64,000 nt of DNA from NCBI RefSeq assembly GCF_030068455.1, contig NZ_JAQOSQ010000003.1, positions 62,001 through 126,000 of the forward strand, written 5' to 3'. The position numbers and the translations under genes are program-made. This DNA comes from Roseofilum casamattae BLCC-M143 (GTDB taxonomy: Bacteria; Cyanobacteriota; Cyanobacteriia; Cyanobacteriales; Desertifilaceae). The notes under the pieces are model-generated. The model saw nothing but the letters and a program-made list of their open reading frames with translations, was not told the DNA's origin and made no database searches. Shown here piece by piece: positions 34,872 to 43,727 of this stretch; the stretch's first letter is position 1; the number at the start of each line of letters is the position of its first letter.

Positions 34872-37235
34872 CTAGGTCTTTATCTGTAGTCGCTGAGGGC
34901 ATATGTTCGGACTTGCTGTTTGTCTCTCGATCGCGCTTAATTGTGCAGATTTGGAATATTCCCATTCTAAGCGATCGCTCAAACGAAACGGATGGGGCAT
35001 ATTAATCCCATATCCTTGTCCGTAATCAATGCCCAATTCCTTAATTTGTTCGAGAACTTCGCGATTTTCAATGGACTCGGCGATGGTTTTTAAGCCCATC
35101 ACGCTCGCAATGCGTTGAATCGACTCAACCATTACCCGATTTACCGGATTATTAATAATGCTCCGAATAAACGTACCGTCAATTTTTACGTAATCGATCG
35201 GCAGTTGTTGTAAATAGGTAAATGAGGACATGCCCGTGCCAAAATCATCCAAGGCAAATTGGCATCCTAATTGTTTGAGTTCGCTAATAAATTTCGCGGC
35301 TTGATTGAGATGAGTAATGGCAACGGTTTCGGTGATTTCAAATCCAATCAAGGAGGGAGGAATGTGATGCAACCAGAATTGCTCTTTGAGAAAGTTTAAT
35401 AGGGAGCCATCATTAAAACTTGCGCCGGATAAATTGACTAAATAAATCGGTTTGTTGTGGCGCTGATAAGAATGAGATAAGGTTTGATTAATAGATTCCG
35501 ATAATTGGGTAAATAGAGTCCGAATCACCCAGCGATCGATGGCTGGCATGAGGTCGTAACGCTCTGCTGCGGGGAGAAATGCCATGGGTGGAATAATATT
35601 TCCTTCGGTATCGATCATGCGGATGAATAATTCGCAGCAGGGGCGAGTTTTCGCATTTGAATATAATGGTAAAATATCTTGGGCATAAAGGCAAAATCGG
35701 TCTTCTTCGAGTGCTCTAGCAATCCGAGAAACCCATTGCATGTCTCCTTGGCGTTGCGCGACTTCTCGGTCTTGCACTTGGTAAATATGCATTCGATTGC
35801 GACCGCCATCTTTAGCCGCATACATGGCAGTATCGGCAGCACTAAGAGCGGCATTCTCATTATCAACTGTTCTATCGATTGGAACTAAGCCAATACTCGC
35901 GCCAATCGTAAAGAATTTATCCTCCCAAACAAATCGGAACGATTGAATCGTGTCAATAATTTTTTGAACAATGGTTTCACCTTTCTCTAGGGAACAATTT
36001 TGCAGCAAGAGACCAAATTCATCGCCACCGAGACGAGCAAGAGTGTCGCTAGAATGAATTTGGCTCTGCAACAGTCCGGTAATTTGGCGCAGCAGTTCGT
36101 CCCCAGCAGCGTGACCGCAAGTATCGTTGACAATTTTGAATTGGTCTAGGTCGAGGTAACAGAGGATGTGGTGTTGTTGGGTTTGATGAGTCTGGTTAAT
36201 GCAGGTTTGCAAGGCTTTCTCGAAGGCCCGACGATTTGCCAAACCGGTGAGGGGATCGTGAGTGGCTTGCCAAGAGAGTTGATGGGCGAGGTGGTGGTTG
36301 TCGGTGACATCTCGACAGACGATGACGGTGCCGACAATGCGATCGCTATTGTTCTGCGTCCCATTATCGCGCCAGTGATGCAAAATGCGATCGCTGTTGA
36401 GACGAATGGGAGCGATGGAGAGTTCGACGATGAATTGTTTCTTGTCGGTCGGACGCAAGAGAGTATAGTTTGATGCTTTCACGATCTCGCCGGTTTCAAT
36501 GGCTCGGTTAATTAGGGTTTCAATGGGTTGCAGATCGGTGTTGCACTCTATTGAGAAAATTTCAGCAATGGCCTGTCCGTCATTCATATTGCTGGTGCAA
36601 CCGGTGAGAGTTTCGGCAATGGGGTTGAGGGATTGAATCTGATTTTCCAGGTCGATCGCAATTACGGCGTCGCCAATGGAGTTTAGGGTAACCTGAGCCA
36701 GTTCTTTTTCTTTTTGCAATGCTTGTTCGAGGTTTTGGCGATCGCGAATTTCCTTGGTCAGCAAGCGGTTGGCTGCTGCCAGATCGCTGGTACGCTGCAT
36801 CACTCGTTGTTCTAGGTTGTCGTTCGCTTTGCGCAAGTCGTCAGAGGCCTGCTTGCGTTCGATCGCGTAGCGTAAGGCTCTCGTCAGCAGTTCCGTATCG
36901 ATTTTGCGTTTGATCAAATAGTCTTGTGCTCCTTGACGAACTGCTTCTAACGCCAGGAAGCGATCGGTATTATTAGTTAAGACAATAATGGGTAAATCGG
37001 GAGCTTGCTCCATTAGTGGGGCTAGAGAGTTGAGACCCTGGGAGTCAGGCAAGCTTAAATCAAGCAGGATAATATCAAATGTTTGTATTTTTAATTCTGC
37101 CAGAGCTAATTGCAAGCGAGTCACGTGCATGAGAGCAAAGTGCATTGAGTTTGCTTGCTTTAAGCGCTCTTGGAGCAGACGAGCTTCAGCGCTATTATCC
37201 TCGACCAGTAGGATACGAATTAAGGAGCCTTCCAC
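34872..37235 (-). CDS. Receiver - PAS - GGDEF - EAL protein (c-di-GMP turnover)
   Basis: This 787-residue protein starts with a receiver domain (LLVEDN, phospho-acceptor in LLDLSLPDSQG, Lys in LIKRK), then a coiled coil, a PAS domain (IGDAVIAIDLENQ, near residue 195), a GGDEF domain with LARLGGDEFGLLLQNC near residue 400, and an EAL domain. EAL residues present include EITET, LDDFGTGMSSF and the K/E late motifs (VKIDGTFI, AESIEN). The EAL signature itself reads ELF, with the catalytic Glu kept. Both activities may be present. It uses GTG at 37235. It lies 228 bases after the Rcp1-like receiver gene on the same strand. Confidence 0.93.
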   Translation of the reverse strand: MEGSLIRILLVEDNSAEARLLQERLKQANSMHFALMHVTRLQLALAELKIQTFDIILLDLSLPDSQGLNSLAPLMEQAPDLPIIVLTNNTDRFLALEAVRQGAQDYLIKRKIDTELLTRALRYAIERKQASDDLRKANDNLEQRVMQRTSDLAAANRLLTKEIRDRQNLEQALQKEKELAQVTLNSIGDAVIAIDLENQIQSLNPIAETLTGCTSNMNDGQAIAEIFSIECNTDLQPIETLINRAIETGEIVKASNYTLLRPTDKKQFIVELSIAPIRLNSDRILHHWRDNGTQNNSDRIVGTVIVCRDVTDNHHLAHQLSWQATHDPLTGLANRRAFEKALQTCINQTHQTQQHHILCYLDLDQFKIVNDTCGHAAGDELLRQITGLLQSQIHSSDTLARLGGDEFGLLLQNCSLEKGETIVQKIIDTIQSFRFVWEDKFFTIGASIGLVPIDRTVDNENAALSAADTAMYAAKDGGRNRMHIYQVQDREVAQRQGDMQWVSRIARALEEDRFCLYAQDILPLYSNAKTRPCCELFIRMIDTEGNIIPPMAFLPAAERYDLMPAIDRWVIRTLFTQLSESINQTLSHSYQRHNKPIYLVNLSGASFNDGSLLNFLKEQFWLHHIPPSLIGFEITETVAITHLNQAAKFISELKQLGCQFALDDFGTGMSSFTYLQQLPIDYVKIDGTFIRSIINNPVNRVMVESIQRIASVMGLKTIAESIENREVLEQIKELGIDYGQGYGINMPHPFRLSDRLEWEYSKSAQLSAIERQTASPNICPQRLQIKT

Positions 37236-37463
37236 AGTTTTTTAACCTATATTTCATATTATTTTGTTTCTTATATTACAATTTTCCCCGATTTAGTTAA
37301 TATTCAGTCAGTTCCTTGGCTCAAACGACATCAAATGTATCTTTTCTTATTGAAACTTAATACAGCGATCGCTTCACCACAACTGATGTCTCCTTATTTC
37401 TCTTGAAAAATACCCAGCCTAACATCAACTTATTGTCTAAATCAGCAATGTGAGCGATCGCTC

Positions 37464-37904
37464 TTAAGCCATTGGCAACAGTGCTGTTTCAAACCAAAAT
37501 TGTTCGATTCGATCGACCATGCGAAACAATTCTTTCAGATTATGAGATTTATGGATATAGCAGTTTGCGTGCAAATTATAGCTTTCCCGAATATCTTCCG
37601 GCCGTTTAGAGGTCGTCAAAATCAATACCGGAATCTGCTTTAAGTGGGGATCGGTTTTTATTTCTGCGAGAACTTCTCGACCATTTTTGCGAGGTAGGTT
37701 CAGATCGAGTAAGACGAGGGCCGGACGGGAAGCATTGCTAAACGGAGGTTCGCATCGCAAGTAAGCGATCGCATCGACACCATTATCGACAGAGCTAATT
37801 TGGTAAGATTTTGCCATATTCTTAAATGCCTCTTGAATCAAACGAACATGAGCAAAATTATCTTCTACCATTAATATTTGCGTGGGGGAGTTCGAGTTAG
37901 TCAT
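37464..37904 (-). CDS. Rcp1-like response regulator
   Basis: This 146-residue single receiver domain has MVEDNFAHVRLIQEAF near the start, the phospho-acceptor in LLDLNLPRKNG near residue 68, a Thr in LILTTSK and the Lys-containing CYIHKSHN. The KNGREVL and RPEDIRESY pattern matches the small response regulators that partner cyanobacterial phytochromes (Rcp1). It lies 110 bases downstream of the phytochrome gene and on the same strand. No output domain is attached, so it probably relays phosphate by protein contact. ATG at 37904. Confidence 0.95.
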   Translation of the reverse strand: MTNSNSPTQILMVEDNFAHVRLIQEAFKNMAKSYQISSVDNGVDAIAYLRCEPPFSNASRPALVLLDLNLPRKNGREVLAEIKTDPHLKQIPVLILTTSKRPEDIRESYNLHANCYIHKSHNLKELFRMVDRIEQFWFETALLPMA

Positions 37905-37930
37905 CTATATTACGAATCTTTTGATTAAGA

Positions 37931-37960
37931 ATCATTAACTATTATTAACTATTATTAACT
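37931..37960. repeat. Three tandem copies of a 10-bp unit (ATTATTAACT)
   Basis: The unit ATTATTAACT is repeated three times in a row, the first copy having one change (ATCATTAACT). It lies in the 110-base gap between the phytochrome gene and its response regulator gene, just ahead of the latter. Spacing of one helical turn means it could bend DNA or bind a protein cooperatively, but slippage is the simpler origin. Confidence 0.8.
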
Positions 37961-38014
37961 ACAAAGAGAAAACATGTCAAATAGCACGGGGCCATATTCA
38001 GATGCAGACTTTCT

Positions 38015-40246
38015 CTAAGCCTCTAATCGAGGCAGGGTAAAGTAAAAGGTTGAGCCTCGCCCAACTTGCGAAACCACCCAAATTCGACCTCCGTGGAACT
38101 CGACAATTTTTTTACATATCGCTAAGCCAATCCCCGTACCCGGATATTCTTCGCGGGTATGAAGGCGCTGAAAAATAGTAAAGATGCGATCGCTCATTTC
38201 TGGTTCGATCCCAATGCCATTATCCTCCACCGAGAGCAACCATTCTTGTCCTTCCAAGCGCACTCCTACATGAATCTGAGGAGGGCGATCGCTATGAAAT
38301 TTCAGTCCATTACTAATTAGATTTTGCAACAGTTGTGTCAATTGCACTGAATCGCCACTAATTGTTGGTAAGGGATCGTGAGAGATTGTTGCTCCAATCT
38401 CGGAAATTCTCAATTGTAAATTACTTACTGTGCGATCGAAGCTAGCTTGCAAATCGACTCGCTCGAATAGTTGCTCGTTTCTTCCTACCCGAGAATACAC
38501 GAGTAGATCGTCAATCAGAGCTTGCATGTGGCTTACCCCTTCCAGAACAAATCCCATAAATTCTTTTCCATCTCGATCGAATAGAGACTCATAGCGCATT
38601 TCTAATAATTCGACATAACTAGCAATCAGATTTAACGGTTCTTGCAAATCATGGGAGGCAATATAGGCAAACTTTTCCAGTTCTTCATTAGAACGTTCCA
38701 ATTCTTGAGTAAGGCGAGACAACTCATCCACTCGATCCAAAATAATATGAATCAGGGATTGTTTTAGATCTCGAACCGCTTCAATCTCATAAGACTTCCA
38801 AGGTAGAGACTTTCCCTCAACAATTTCTTTCCACGCATCAAACGATGTCCTGGGAGACATTTGGATATCGTTATCGTTGTTTTGGGTTTCTATATAAGAT
38901 TCGTTGGGATTTCCTGCCCAGGAAACAGTTTGCAACACTTCCGGACGAAACCAGAGAATGTAATTATGTTGGGAAATATGGAGGGCTAACAATCCAACAG
39001 CACTCTTGTTAAAAGATTTAGCTGGGGGATAAATATCGGCCAAAGATTGTGTTGAAAAAATATCTTTCTCCTGATTTTTATCTAGCCATTTAATGAGATT
39101 TCGTATTTCTTTTTCTTCTGGAATAATGCCGGTTGGCGTATAGGTTCCATTCCATAAAATAGCGGCGCCTTCTGCGTTGACCAAATCTAAGAGATTGGGC
39201 TTGTGATTGACCAAACCATCAACAAAAGTACGATCTCGTCCCATAAATGCCAATAGCTTGGATTGAACGCTATTAGACTCGACGCGGTGTTCGTAAATCT
39301 CATATTCAGTTTTTGTGCTTAAATCAGCCGAAAAGATTTGGCACAAGAATTCACAAGTTTTTTGAATTTGATAAGAGATTCTCTTCGGACTGTAGTGATG
39401 GCAAGAGACCAGTCCCCAAAGTTTACCTTCTTTCTTCAAAGACAAAACCAGCGATGCACTAACCCCCATATTCCCCAAATATTCCTGATGGCAACTAGAG
39501 CAGCCTCGGAGAATTGTATAGGTTAAGTCTAAAGAGCGATCGCATTCTAGATCGCGATCGCTGACAATCTGAAATTGTTGAGCGCTCACATGGGGTATCG
39601 TTCTCGACCAAATTAACTCTAAGATATCTAAACATGCTTGCGTGTCTTGTCGGGGAAAATGGAGACCGAGTAATGGTGATAGATTTTTCTCTCTAGCTTC
39701 TGCCACAACTTTACCATTATACTGGTCGTCATACTGATAAATCATCACCCGATCGAAATGAGTTAAGCTCTTGATTTCATCTGCCATCACTTCACAGGCA
39801 CTCAAGATACTTGAATTGGCTTTTATTTTCTGACTAGACTGTTGCACTCTGTCTAAAATTCCGGCAATCTCAATCCCTTGAGCAACGGGACTAGTTTCAA
39901 ATTCCCAAATAATATAGCCATCTAGATTTCGATGAACGAGTACCGGGTAATACTTAGTTTTTCCGTTATCGCTAACTTTTACTCGTTTCGATAAAATTTG
40001 TCCCACTTCATCCGGAACTTGAGCAATAATTTTTTTGAGATATTTTTCTGGAATGATGGCGGTTAGGGAATGTCCCAAAAGCTGGTTTGCTGGAATTGTA
40101 AATAGATCGCTGAGGTTCTCACTGGTATAGATAACGTTCAAACTTTCCGGATCGATCGCCAACAAAACACCGTAATGTTGGATTAAGCCAATATGATTGA
40201 TTTCTTCTTCATAAGGAGGAATTTCCTTGCCATAGTTAGGTAACAT
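38015..40246 (-). CDS. Phytochrome histidine kinase (Cph1-like)
   Basis: This 743-residue protein has the phytochrome order PAS - GAF - PHY-like - HisKA - HATPase_c. In the GAF region, LHFPRQDTQA stands where most phytochromes read FPxxDIP, so the Asp is kept but the Ile-Pro is not. The Cys of SCHQEYLGNMG is in the position that binds phycocyanobilin in Cph1. The kinase half has the phospho-His in ASHDLQEPL and ATP-binding motifs DNGIGI and GTGIGLAICKKI. It should sense red/far-red light with a covalent bilin and phosphorylate the downstream Rcp1-like protein. ATG at 40246. Confidence 0.93.
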   Translation of the reverse strand: MLPNYGKEIPPYEEEINHIGLIQHYGVLLAIDPESLNVIYTSENLSDLFTIPANQLLGHSLTAIIPEKYLKKIIAQVPDEVGQILSKRVKVSDNGKTKYYPVLVHRNLDGYIIWEFETSPVAQGIEIAGILDRVQQSSQKIKANSSILSACEVMADEIKSLTHFDRVMIYQYDDQYNGKVVAEAREKNLSPLLGLHFPRQDTQACLDILELIWSRTIPHVSAQQFQIVSDRDLECDRSLDLTYTILRGCSSCHQEYLGNMGVSASLVLSLKKEGKLWGLVSCHHYSPKRISYQIQKTCEFLCQIFSADLSTKTEYEIYEHRVESNSVQSKLLAFMGRDRTFVDGLVNHKPNLLDLVNAEGAAILWNGTYTPTGIIPEEKEIRNLIKWLDKNQEKDIFSTQSLADIYPPAKSFNKSAVGLLALHISQHNYILWFRPEVLQTVSWAGNPNESYIETQNNDNDIQMSPRTSFDAWKEIVEGKSLPWKSYEIEAVRDLKQSLIHIILDRVDELSRLTQELERSNEELEKFAYIASHDLQEPLNLIASYVELLEMRYESLFDRDGKEFMGFVLEGVSHMQALIDDLLVYSRVGRNEQLFERVDLQASFDRTVSNLQLRISEIGATISHDPLPTISGDSVQLTQLLQNLISNGLKFHSDRPPQIHVGVRLEGQEWLLSVEDNGIGIEPEMSDRIFTIFQRLHTREEYPGTGIGLAICKKIVEFHGGRIWVVSQVGRGSTFYFTLPRLEA

Positions 40247-40290
40247 TTTTTAAAAAGAAATAATTAAACGTATTGATGAATAAACCCATA

Positions 40291-41043
40291 TTAGGCGATC
40301 GCCAAACTGAAGGCAAGGAGTAACATAAATCCCGTCCCGATTAGATCCGAGCGTCTTATTGAGGCCGTTGAGTTCAACCGCTCTCTCCGTTGACCGTATC
40401 CGCGCAAGCGCATGGCATCATACACTCGTTCGGATTGTTCGTAACTGCGAACTAAAAGCGTTCCAGCTAACGCGGCGAGTACTTGGAGTTGTCGCCAACG
40501 GAAATGTTCTGTATCAAACCCTCTGAGTCTCATGGCTATTTTCATTATTCGGAGACGATCGGATAATTCGGTTAAATAGCGATAAGTTAATAACATCATA
40601 TCTCCCAGTACGGCAGGAAGGCCTAATTTTCCCATTGCTTTAATCATTGTTGAAAAGGGAGCCGTACCAAATAGAATTGAAGCGATGACAAAAATACAGA
40701 CAAATCTAAACGCAATTAAAATAACGGCTAAACATCCTTCTAAATAGACCGAAATTATCCCCCATTCCCAAAGAACTGTCTCTCCTACCACAAATGGCAA
40801 AACGGCGATGGTTCCTAGGAGAAAGAAACCGGGGTAGCGCAAGCGTTGCATGACAAAAGACCAAGGCAACTTCGAGGCAAGATACAATCCCAGAGTTATG
40901 GCGAACATGACTGGAACTAACCACAGAGACTGTAGGGTTGCAAAGGCCAAGATTAACCCCATCAAACCAATTAGCTTGCATCGAGGTTCCCAGCGATGGA
41001 GGGGAGAGTTGAGATGAGCATAAGTATCGAATGCTAGTTTCAT
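40291..41043 (-). CDS. cbiQ: ECF transporter T component (CbiQ-like)
   Basis: This 250-residue membrane protein has five or six transmembrane helices and the two coupling-helix motifs of T components, AMRLRGF near residue 168 and AMRLRGYG near residue 210. These contact the ATPases of energy-coupling-factor transporters. Similarity is to CbiQ of cobalt or nickel transporters; the substrate-binding protein and ATPase are not in the window, so the substrate is open. The ATG at 41043 is preceded by an AT-rich repeat. The gene is on the minus strand about 170 bases after the DUF1400 gene at 41211. Confidence 0.88.
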   Translation of the reverse strand: MKLAFDTYAHLNSPLHRWEPRCKLIGLMGLILAFATLQSLWLVPVMFAITLGLYLASKLPWSFVMQRLRYPGFFLLGTIAVLPFVVGETVLWEWGIISVYLEGCLAVILIAFRFVCIFVIASILFGTAPFSTMIKAMGKLGLPAVLGDMMLLTYRYLTELSDRLRIMKIAMRLRGFDTEHFRWRQLQVLAALAGTLLVRSYEQSERVYDAMRLRGYGQRRERLNSTASIRRSDLIGTGFMLLLAFSLAIA

Positions 41044-41046
41044 ATC

Positions 41047-41077
41047 AATTAATAATTAATAATTAATAATTAATAAT
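41047..41077. repeat. AATTAAT microsatellite
   Basis: Four tandem copies of the 7-bp unit AATTAAT plus three more bases lie immediately before the cbiQ start codon, within its leader. The tract is unstable in principle and may vary the leader length or spacing between strains. No other function is visible. Confidence 0.85.
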
Positions 41078-41129
41078 GGGGATCGGTCGCTGAAATGTAA
41101 TAACGGTGAGACAAGTCACCATGTGAGGA

Positions 41130-41160
41130 CTGAGCGCAGTCGAAGTCCGACTACGCTCAG
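41130..41160. repeat. Palindromic element (CTGAGCGCAGTCG family)
   Basis: CTGAGCGCAGTCG (41130-41142) and CGACTACGCTCAG (41148-41160) form a 13-bp hairpin with a 5-base loop and one mismatch. It lies between the DUF1400 gene and cbiQ. This kind of palindrome is typical of dispersed repeats in cyanobacteria, and the RNA hairpin could act as a terminator for the minus-strand DUF1400 transcript. Confidence 0.75.
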
Positions 41161-41210
41161 CTACCATTGGCTCAGCTCTCGTTGACTTTGCAATTTTATG
41201 TCTCGACGAA

Positions 41211-41834
41211 TTAGGGTGTTTCTTCACATTCACAGACGACACTACCGAGAAAATCTTTGACGATCGCAATCGGCAGCTCTAATTGTACGCCAATGCGATC
41301 GACAAATCCGACAGCATCATTCGCCACAGCCTGCACTCGTTGTCCGTCAACATACAACCCTTCTGTCGGGTATTTTTGTAAGAATTCGAGCAGAGAAATT
41401 CGACCGTCGTCGCTGGCTGATAGGGTTAGAGCCGAACGCAATGCCTGAATATTCGCGTTTCCCGATTTGGTACTGAATAAAAAGCCTAATTCAAACAGCA
41501 CGTATTCTCCCGGAAGAGAATTAAATACGCGATCGATAAACAATAAATTTAAGCCAATATCATAGGTCAACAACTGGCGCATTTGTTCGGGTTCGGAATT
41601 AGATGCGTTGAGAATAAAATTGACAATTGATGAGGTCTCTCCCGTTTCCACAAAGGCTTCGAGATCGGTAACCGGAACCGATCGCGATACCGAGCCGTAG
41701 TTGAAGACTACTCGTTCTGCTCCTAATGCCGCAGAACTCCCCAAGCATAAGCTAGCAGCAGTAACGAGGACGGGACAAGCGCGCAAGAGCCATTGAGAAG
41801 CTCGTTGCTGTATGGATTGGATAGCGTTAGGCAT
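41211..41834 (-). CDS. Stand-alone DUF1400 protein, copy 2
   Basis: This 207-residue protein has an N-terminal hydrophobic signal-like segment (LRACPVLVTAASLCLGSSAALGAE), then a DUF1400 domain (VVFNYGSVSRSVPVTDLEAFVETGE, NSLPGEYVLFELGFLF, GRISLLEFLQKYP). In other cyanobacterial proteins this domain precedes an alpha/beta hydrolase; here the hydrolase is absent. It ends in VCECEE. ATG at 41834 is preferred over a TTG at 41879 that would overlap the preceding stop, though neither has a strong ribosome site. Probably secreted or periplasmic. It is a tandem paralogue of the gene just upstream. Confidence 0.8.
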   Translation of the reverse strand: MPNAIQSIQQRASQWLLRACPVLVTAASLCLGSSAALGAERVVFNYGSVSRSVPVTDLEAFVETGETSSIVNFILNASNSEPEQMRQLLTYDIGLNLLFIDRVFNSLPGEYVLFELGFLFSTKSGNANIQALRSALTLSASDDGRISLLEFLQKYPTEGLYVDGQRVQAVANDAVGFVDRIGVQLELPIAIVKDFLGSVVCECEETP

Positions 41835-41871
41835 GGCGATCGCAGTTTCAAAGATTATCGGTATCGAGGCG

Positions 41872-42684
41872 TTATTCAACTGTGGTACTCAGGTGAGACA
41901 ACTCGGTCAAACGGTCCGGCTCTAAGTCAGGAGAATGATGGCCGACATCCATACCGCCATCTGTTTCTCGAGCCGTATTGCTGGGCGGACATTGACTTTG
42001 AGCTGTTGGTAGCGAGGGGTCAGTCGTCGCAATGACTGCTTCACCCGGAACATGACTCGACTGCTCGCACTCGCAGACTAAATCTTGCAAAAACTCTTTC
42101 GCCACTTCGAGAGCGGGAATCACTCGCTCGATCAGCGCTCGCACTTGTAAATATGCCGGTTCTAAACTACTTAAATCTACTGTCACTGTTTCAATCGGGT
42201 AGCGCTCTAAAAGGCTAATTAATGTTAGTTTTCCTTCCGCTTCCACAGCTTCAATCAGAGTCGAGCGCACGGCTTCTAAATCGTCGCGACTGGCCGAAGA
42301 GGCGATCGCCTCGTCTAATTTCAGAATAGCAAACTCTCCTGTGGAAGTATTCGCCAAACGGCGAAATAACTTCGGATTAACCCGAATCGACAAATTTAGC
42401 ACCTCCCGGACTTTGGCGGGGACATTATCCGTATTTCGCAAGAAGCGCTGGAAATCTGAAGGGACTTCTCCACTGCGCACGAACTCTTTTAGCTCCCGTA
42501 CTCCCAGGGTCACTTGCTCCGACTGATATTTAAAGATAATCGTCTCGGAAGCTCTTGCTGTTGGCATCCAGCAGAGCAGGCTCGCCGCAGTTCCTAAGAC
42601 TAAGCCATTCATCCACTTTTGAGAGGTTCCAAGAAACCGCAAACGGGAAGTCGTTGGCGCGGTGATACTTCTTACCTTATCCAT
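41872..42684 (-). CDS. Stand-alone DUF1400 protein, copy 1
   Basis: This 270-residue protein has a signal-like hydrophobic stretch (NGLVLGTAASLLCWMPTARA), then the DUF1400 pattern (ETIIFKYQSEQVTLGVRELKEFVRSGE, SIRVNPKLFRRL, TGEFAILKLDEAI, GKLTLISLLERYP). It also ends its domain with VCECE, then has an additional tail of about 50 polar residues. ATG at 42684 follows GAGGAAACTGCT, better than the GTG at 42720. It is a paralogue of the next gene, 37 bases away, so the two likely form an operon. The function of the domain without its hydrolase is unknown. Confidence 0.8.
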   Translation of the reverse strand: MDKVRSITAPTTSRLRFLGTSQKWMNGLVLGTAASLLCWMPTARASETIIFKYQSEQVTLGVRELKEFVRSGEVPSDFQRFLRNTDNVPAKVREVLNLSIRVNPKLFRRLANTSTGEFAILKLDEAIASSASRDDLEAVRSTLIEAVEAEGKLTLISLLERYPIETVTVDLSSLEPAYLQVRALIERVIPALEVAKEFLQDLVCECEQSSHVPGEAVIATTDPSLPTAQSQCPPSNTARETDGGMDVGHHSPDLEPDRLTELSHLSTTVE

Positions 42685-43009
42685 AGCAGTTTCCTCAACA
42701 AATATCTTTGATTTAACCACTATCTGTTGCGTTTAAATCTAAAATCTCTATAAAAATTGCCAATGATATGAAGTCCGTTGGAATAGTTATCATTGCGATC
42801 GCAGGGAAGCAATCGCTAAGACTCCCGAGGATAAAGAGATTGCTTCTCGTTAACTGCACCGCTAATCAGCGTATTGGTACCAAAGCTCGATCGAGGCAAT
42901 AGCTCGATTCTTTAAATACTGCTATGCTTTTGCTAAAAGCAGTGTTCAATTTCTTGGGGTTAATTACATCACTGGGAAATAGAGAACGCGCGATATTAAG
43001 ATTCGTCAA
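42685..43009. other. Divergent gap upstream of the cyclodipeptide synthase
   Basis: These 325 bases separate the DUF1400 gene (minus) and the cyclodipeptide synthase (plus). They contain the left inverted repeat (42773-42813) described separately, which includes the smaller hairpin CAATGATA/TATCATTG at 42761-42768 and 42788-42795. No other gene is visible. Promoters of both genes are presumably here but no hexamers are assigned. Confidence 0.6.
42773..42813. repeat. Left imperfect terminal inverted repeat (41 bp) of the cyclodipeptide synthase segment
   Basis: Bases 42773-42813 match the reverse complement of 43696-43736 at 36 of 41 positions. The outer 16 bases, GTCCGTTGGAATAGTT, are identical, and the outer 23 differ at one base only. 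The two copies point inward and bound a segment of 964 bases that holds the cyclodipeptide synthase. Three of the five differences are C/T or the like, as expected for decayed copies. No target-site duplication is evident. Confidence 0.85.
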
Positions 43010-43675
43010 ATGTATCGTATAAGAATTTGCCAAAGTCCTCAATGGAAACAGCATGATTGCTGTAGGATTGGTATTAGTGTTGGTAATTTGTCTTTTGAAG
43101 GAAATAAATTGCAAGCGCTCTTGAGTTGGACTCATAGTAGATTCGATCGCTGCTTACTATACGTTGCTGACACATTGCAGCGACATAACTATGTTTGGCA
43201 ACTAGAAATGAGCGAGCAAGAAGCATTTCAAAAAGCATTAGAAAGTGGAGATCGCTGGCTGTCAAGAAATCAAAGTATACTCGAACAATACTTTACTTTA
43301 CAAAATATTAGCTACTGGGAGAATTGGAGAAATTCTGAATCATTTCAATCTTTACACGAACAGGTCACGCGGATCTCTCAAGGTAATGCTGCGATCGAGG
43401 CTGCATTACACAGAGATACAGAAAACTTTCTGAGACGGCATAATCTTACTCATCCTAGCAGCAAGGCATTGGCCTATCAAAAGTGTCGAGATTTTTTGAT
43501 TGAAGAAGTGGTAGTACATACCCTAATGGCAAGGGAAAGAAGAGCGGCTAAACTATATCCAGCAAAGCAGCTAGAGACACTAAAAGTATTTCGTAAACGA
43601 TCGATCGAAGATGTGCCTGTTGGTCTTGACAATGAAGATTACATCCGTTTTACATTTCTCAGAGCCAAGATATAA
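43010..43675 (+). CDS. Putative tRNA-dependent cyclodipeptide synthase
   Basis: This 221-residue protein fits the cyclodipeptide synthase family, which uses two aminoacyl-tRNAs to make a diketopiperazine. Signature regions are GISVGNLSFEGNKLQALLSW near residue 20 with the nucleophile Ser, VADTLQRHNY near residue 53, DRWLSRNQSIL, ISYWENW, and a C-terminal block with FLIEEV, LYPAKQ and VPVGLDNEDYIRF. The Ser-Val-Gly-Asn spacing places Asn where the NYH subfamily has it, while LYP fits the XYP subfamily. The position equivalent to the active-site Tyr before the Glu is Phe (FLIEE). ATG at 43010; the ribosome site is weak. There is no tailoring enzyme adjacent; the nearest P450 is in the PKS cluster 38 kb away. 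Confidence 0.85.
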   Translation: MYRIRICQSPQWKQHDCCRIGISVGNLSFEGNKLQALLSWTHSRFDRCLLYVADTLQRHNYVWQLEMSEQEAFQKALESGDRWLSRNQSILEQYFTLQNISYWENWRNSESFQSLHEQVTRISQGNAAIEAALHRDTENFLRRHNLTHPSSKALAYQKCRDFLIEEVVVHTLMARERRAAKLYPAKQLETLKVFRKRSIEDVPVGLDNEDYIRFTFLRAKI

Positions 43676-43685
43676 CCTTTATATC

Positions 43686-43727
43686 AATAGTTGTCATTGC
43701 TTCTCTTCAATCACAATGACAACTATT
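43686..43727. terminator. Strong hairpin between convergent genes (14-bp arms)
   Basis: AATAGTTGTCATTG (43686-43699) and CAATGACAACTATT (43714-43727) are perfect 14-base inverted arms around a 14-base loop. The hairpin lies just after the cyclodipeptide synthase stop and just before the 3' end of the oppositely oriented RTX gene, so it may end both transcripts. It overlaps the right inverted repeat. No T-run follows directly. Confidence 0.7.
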
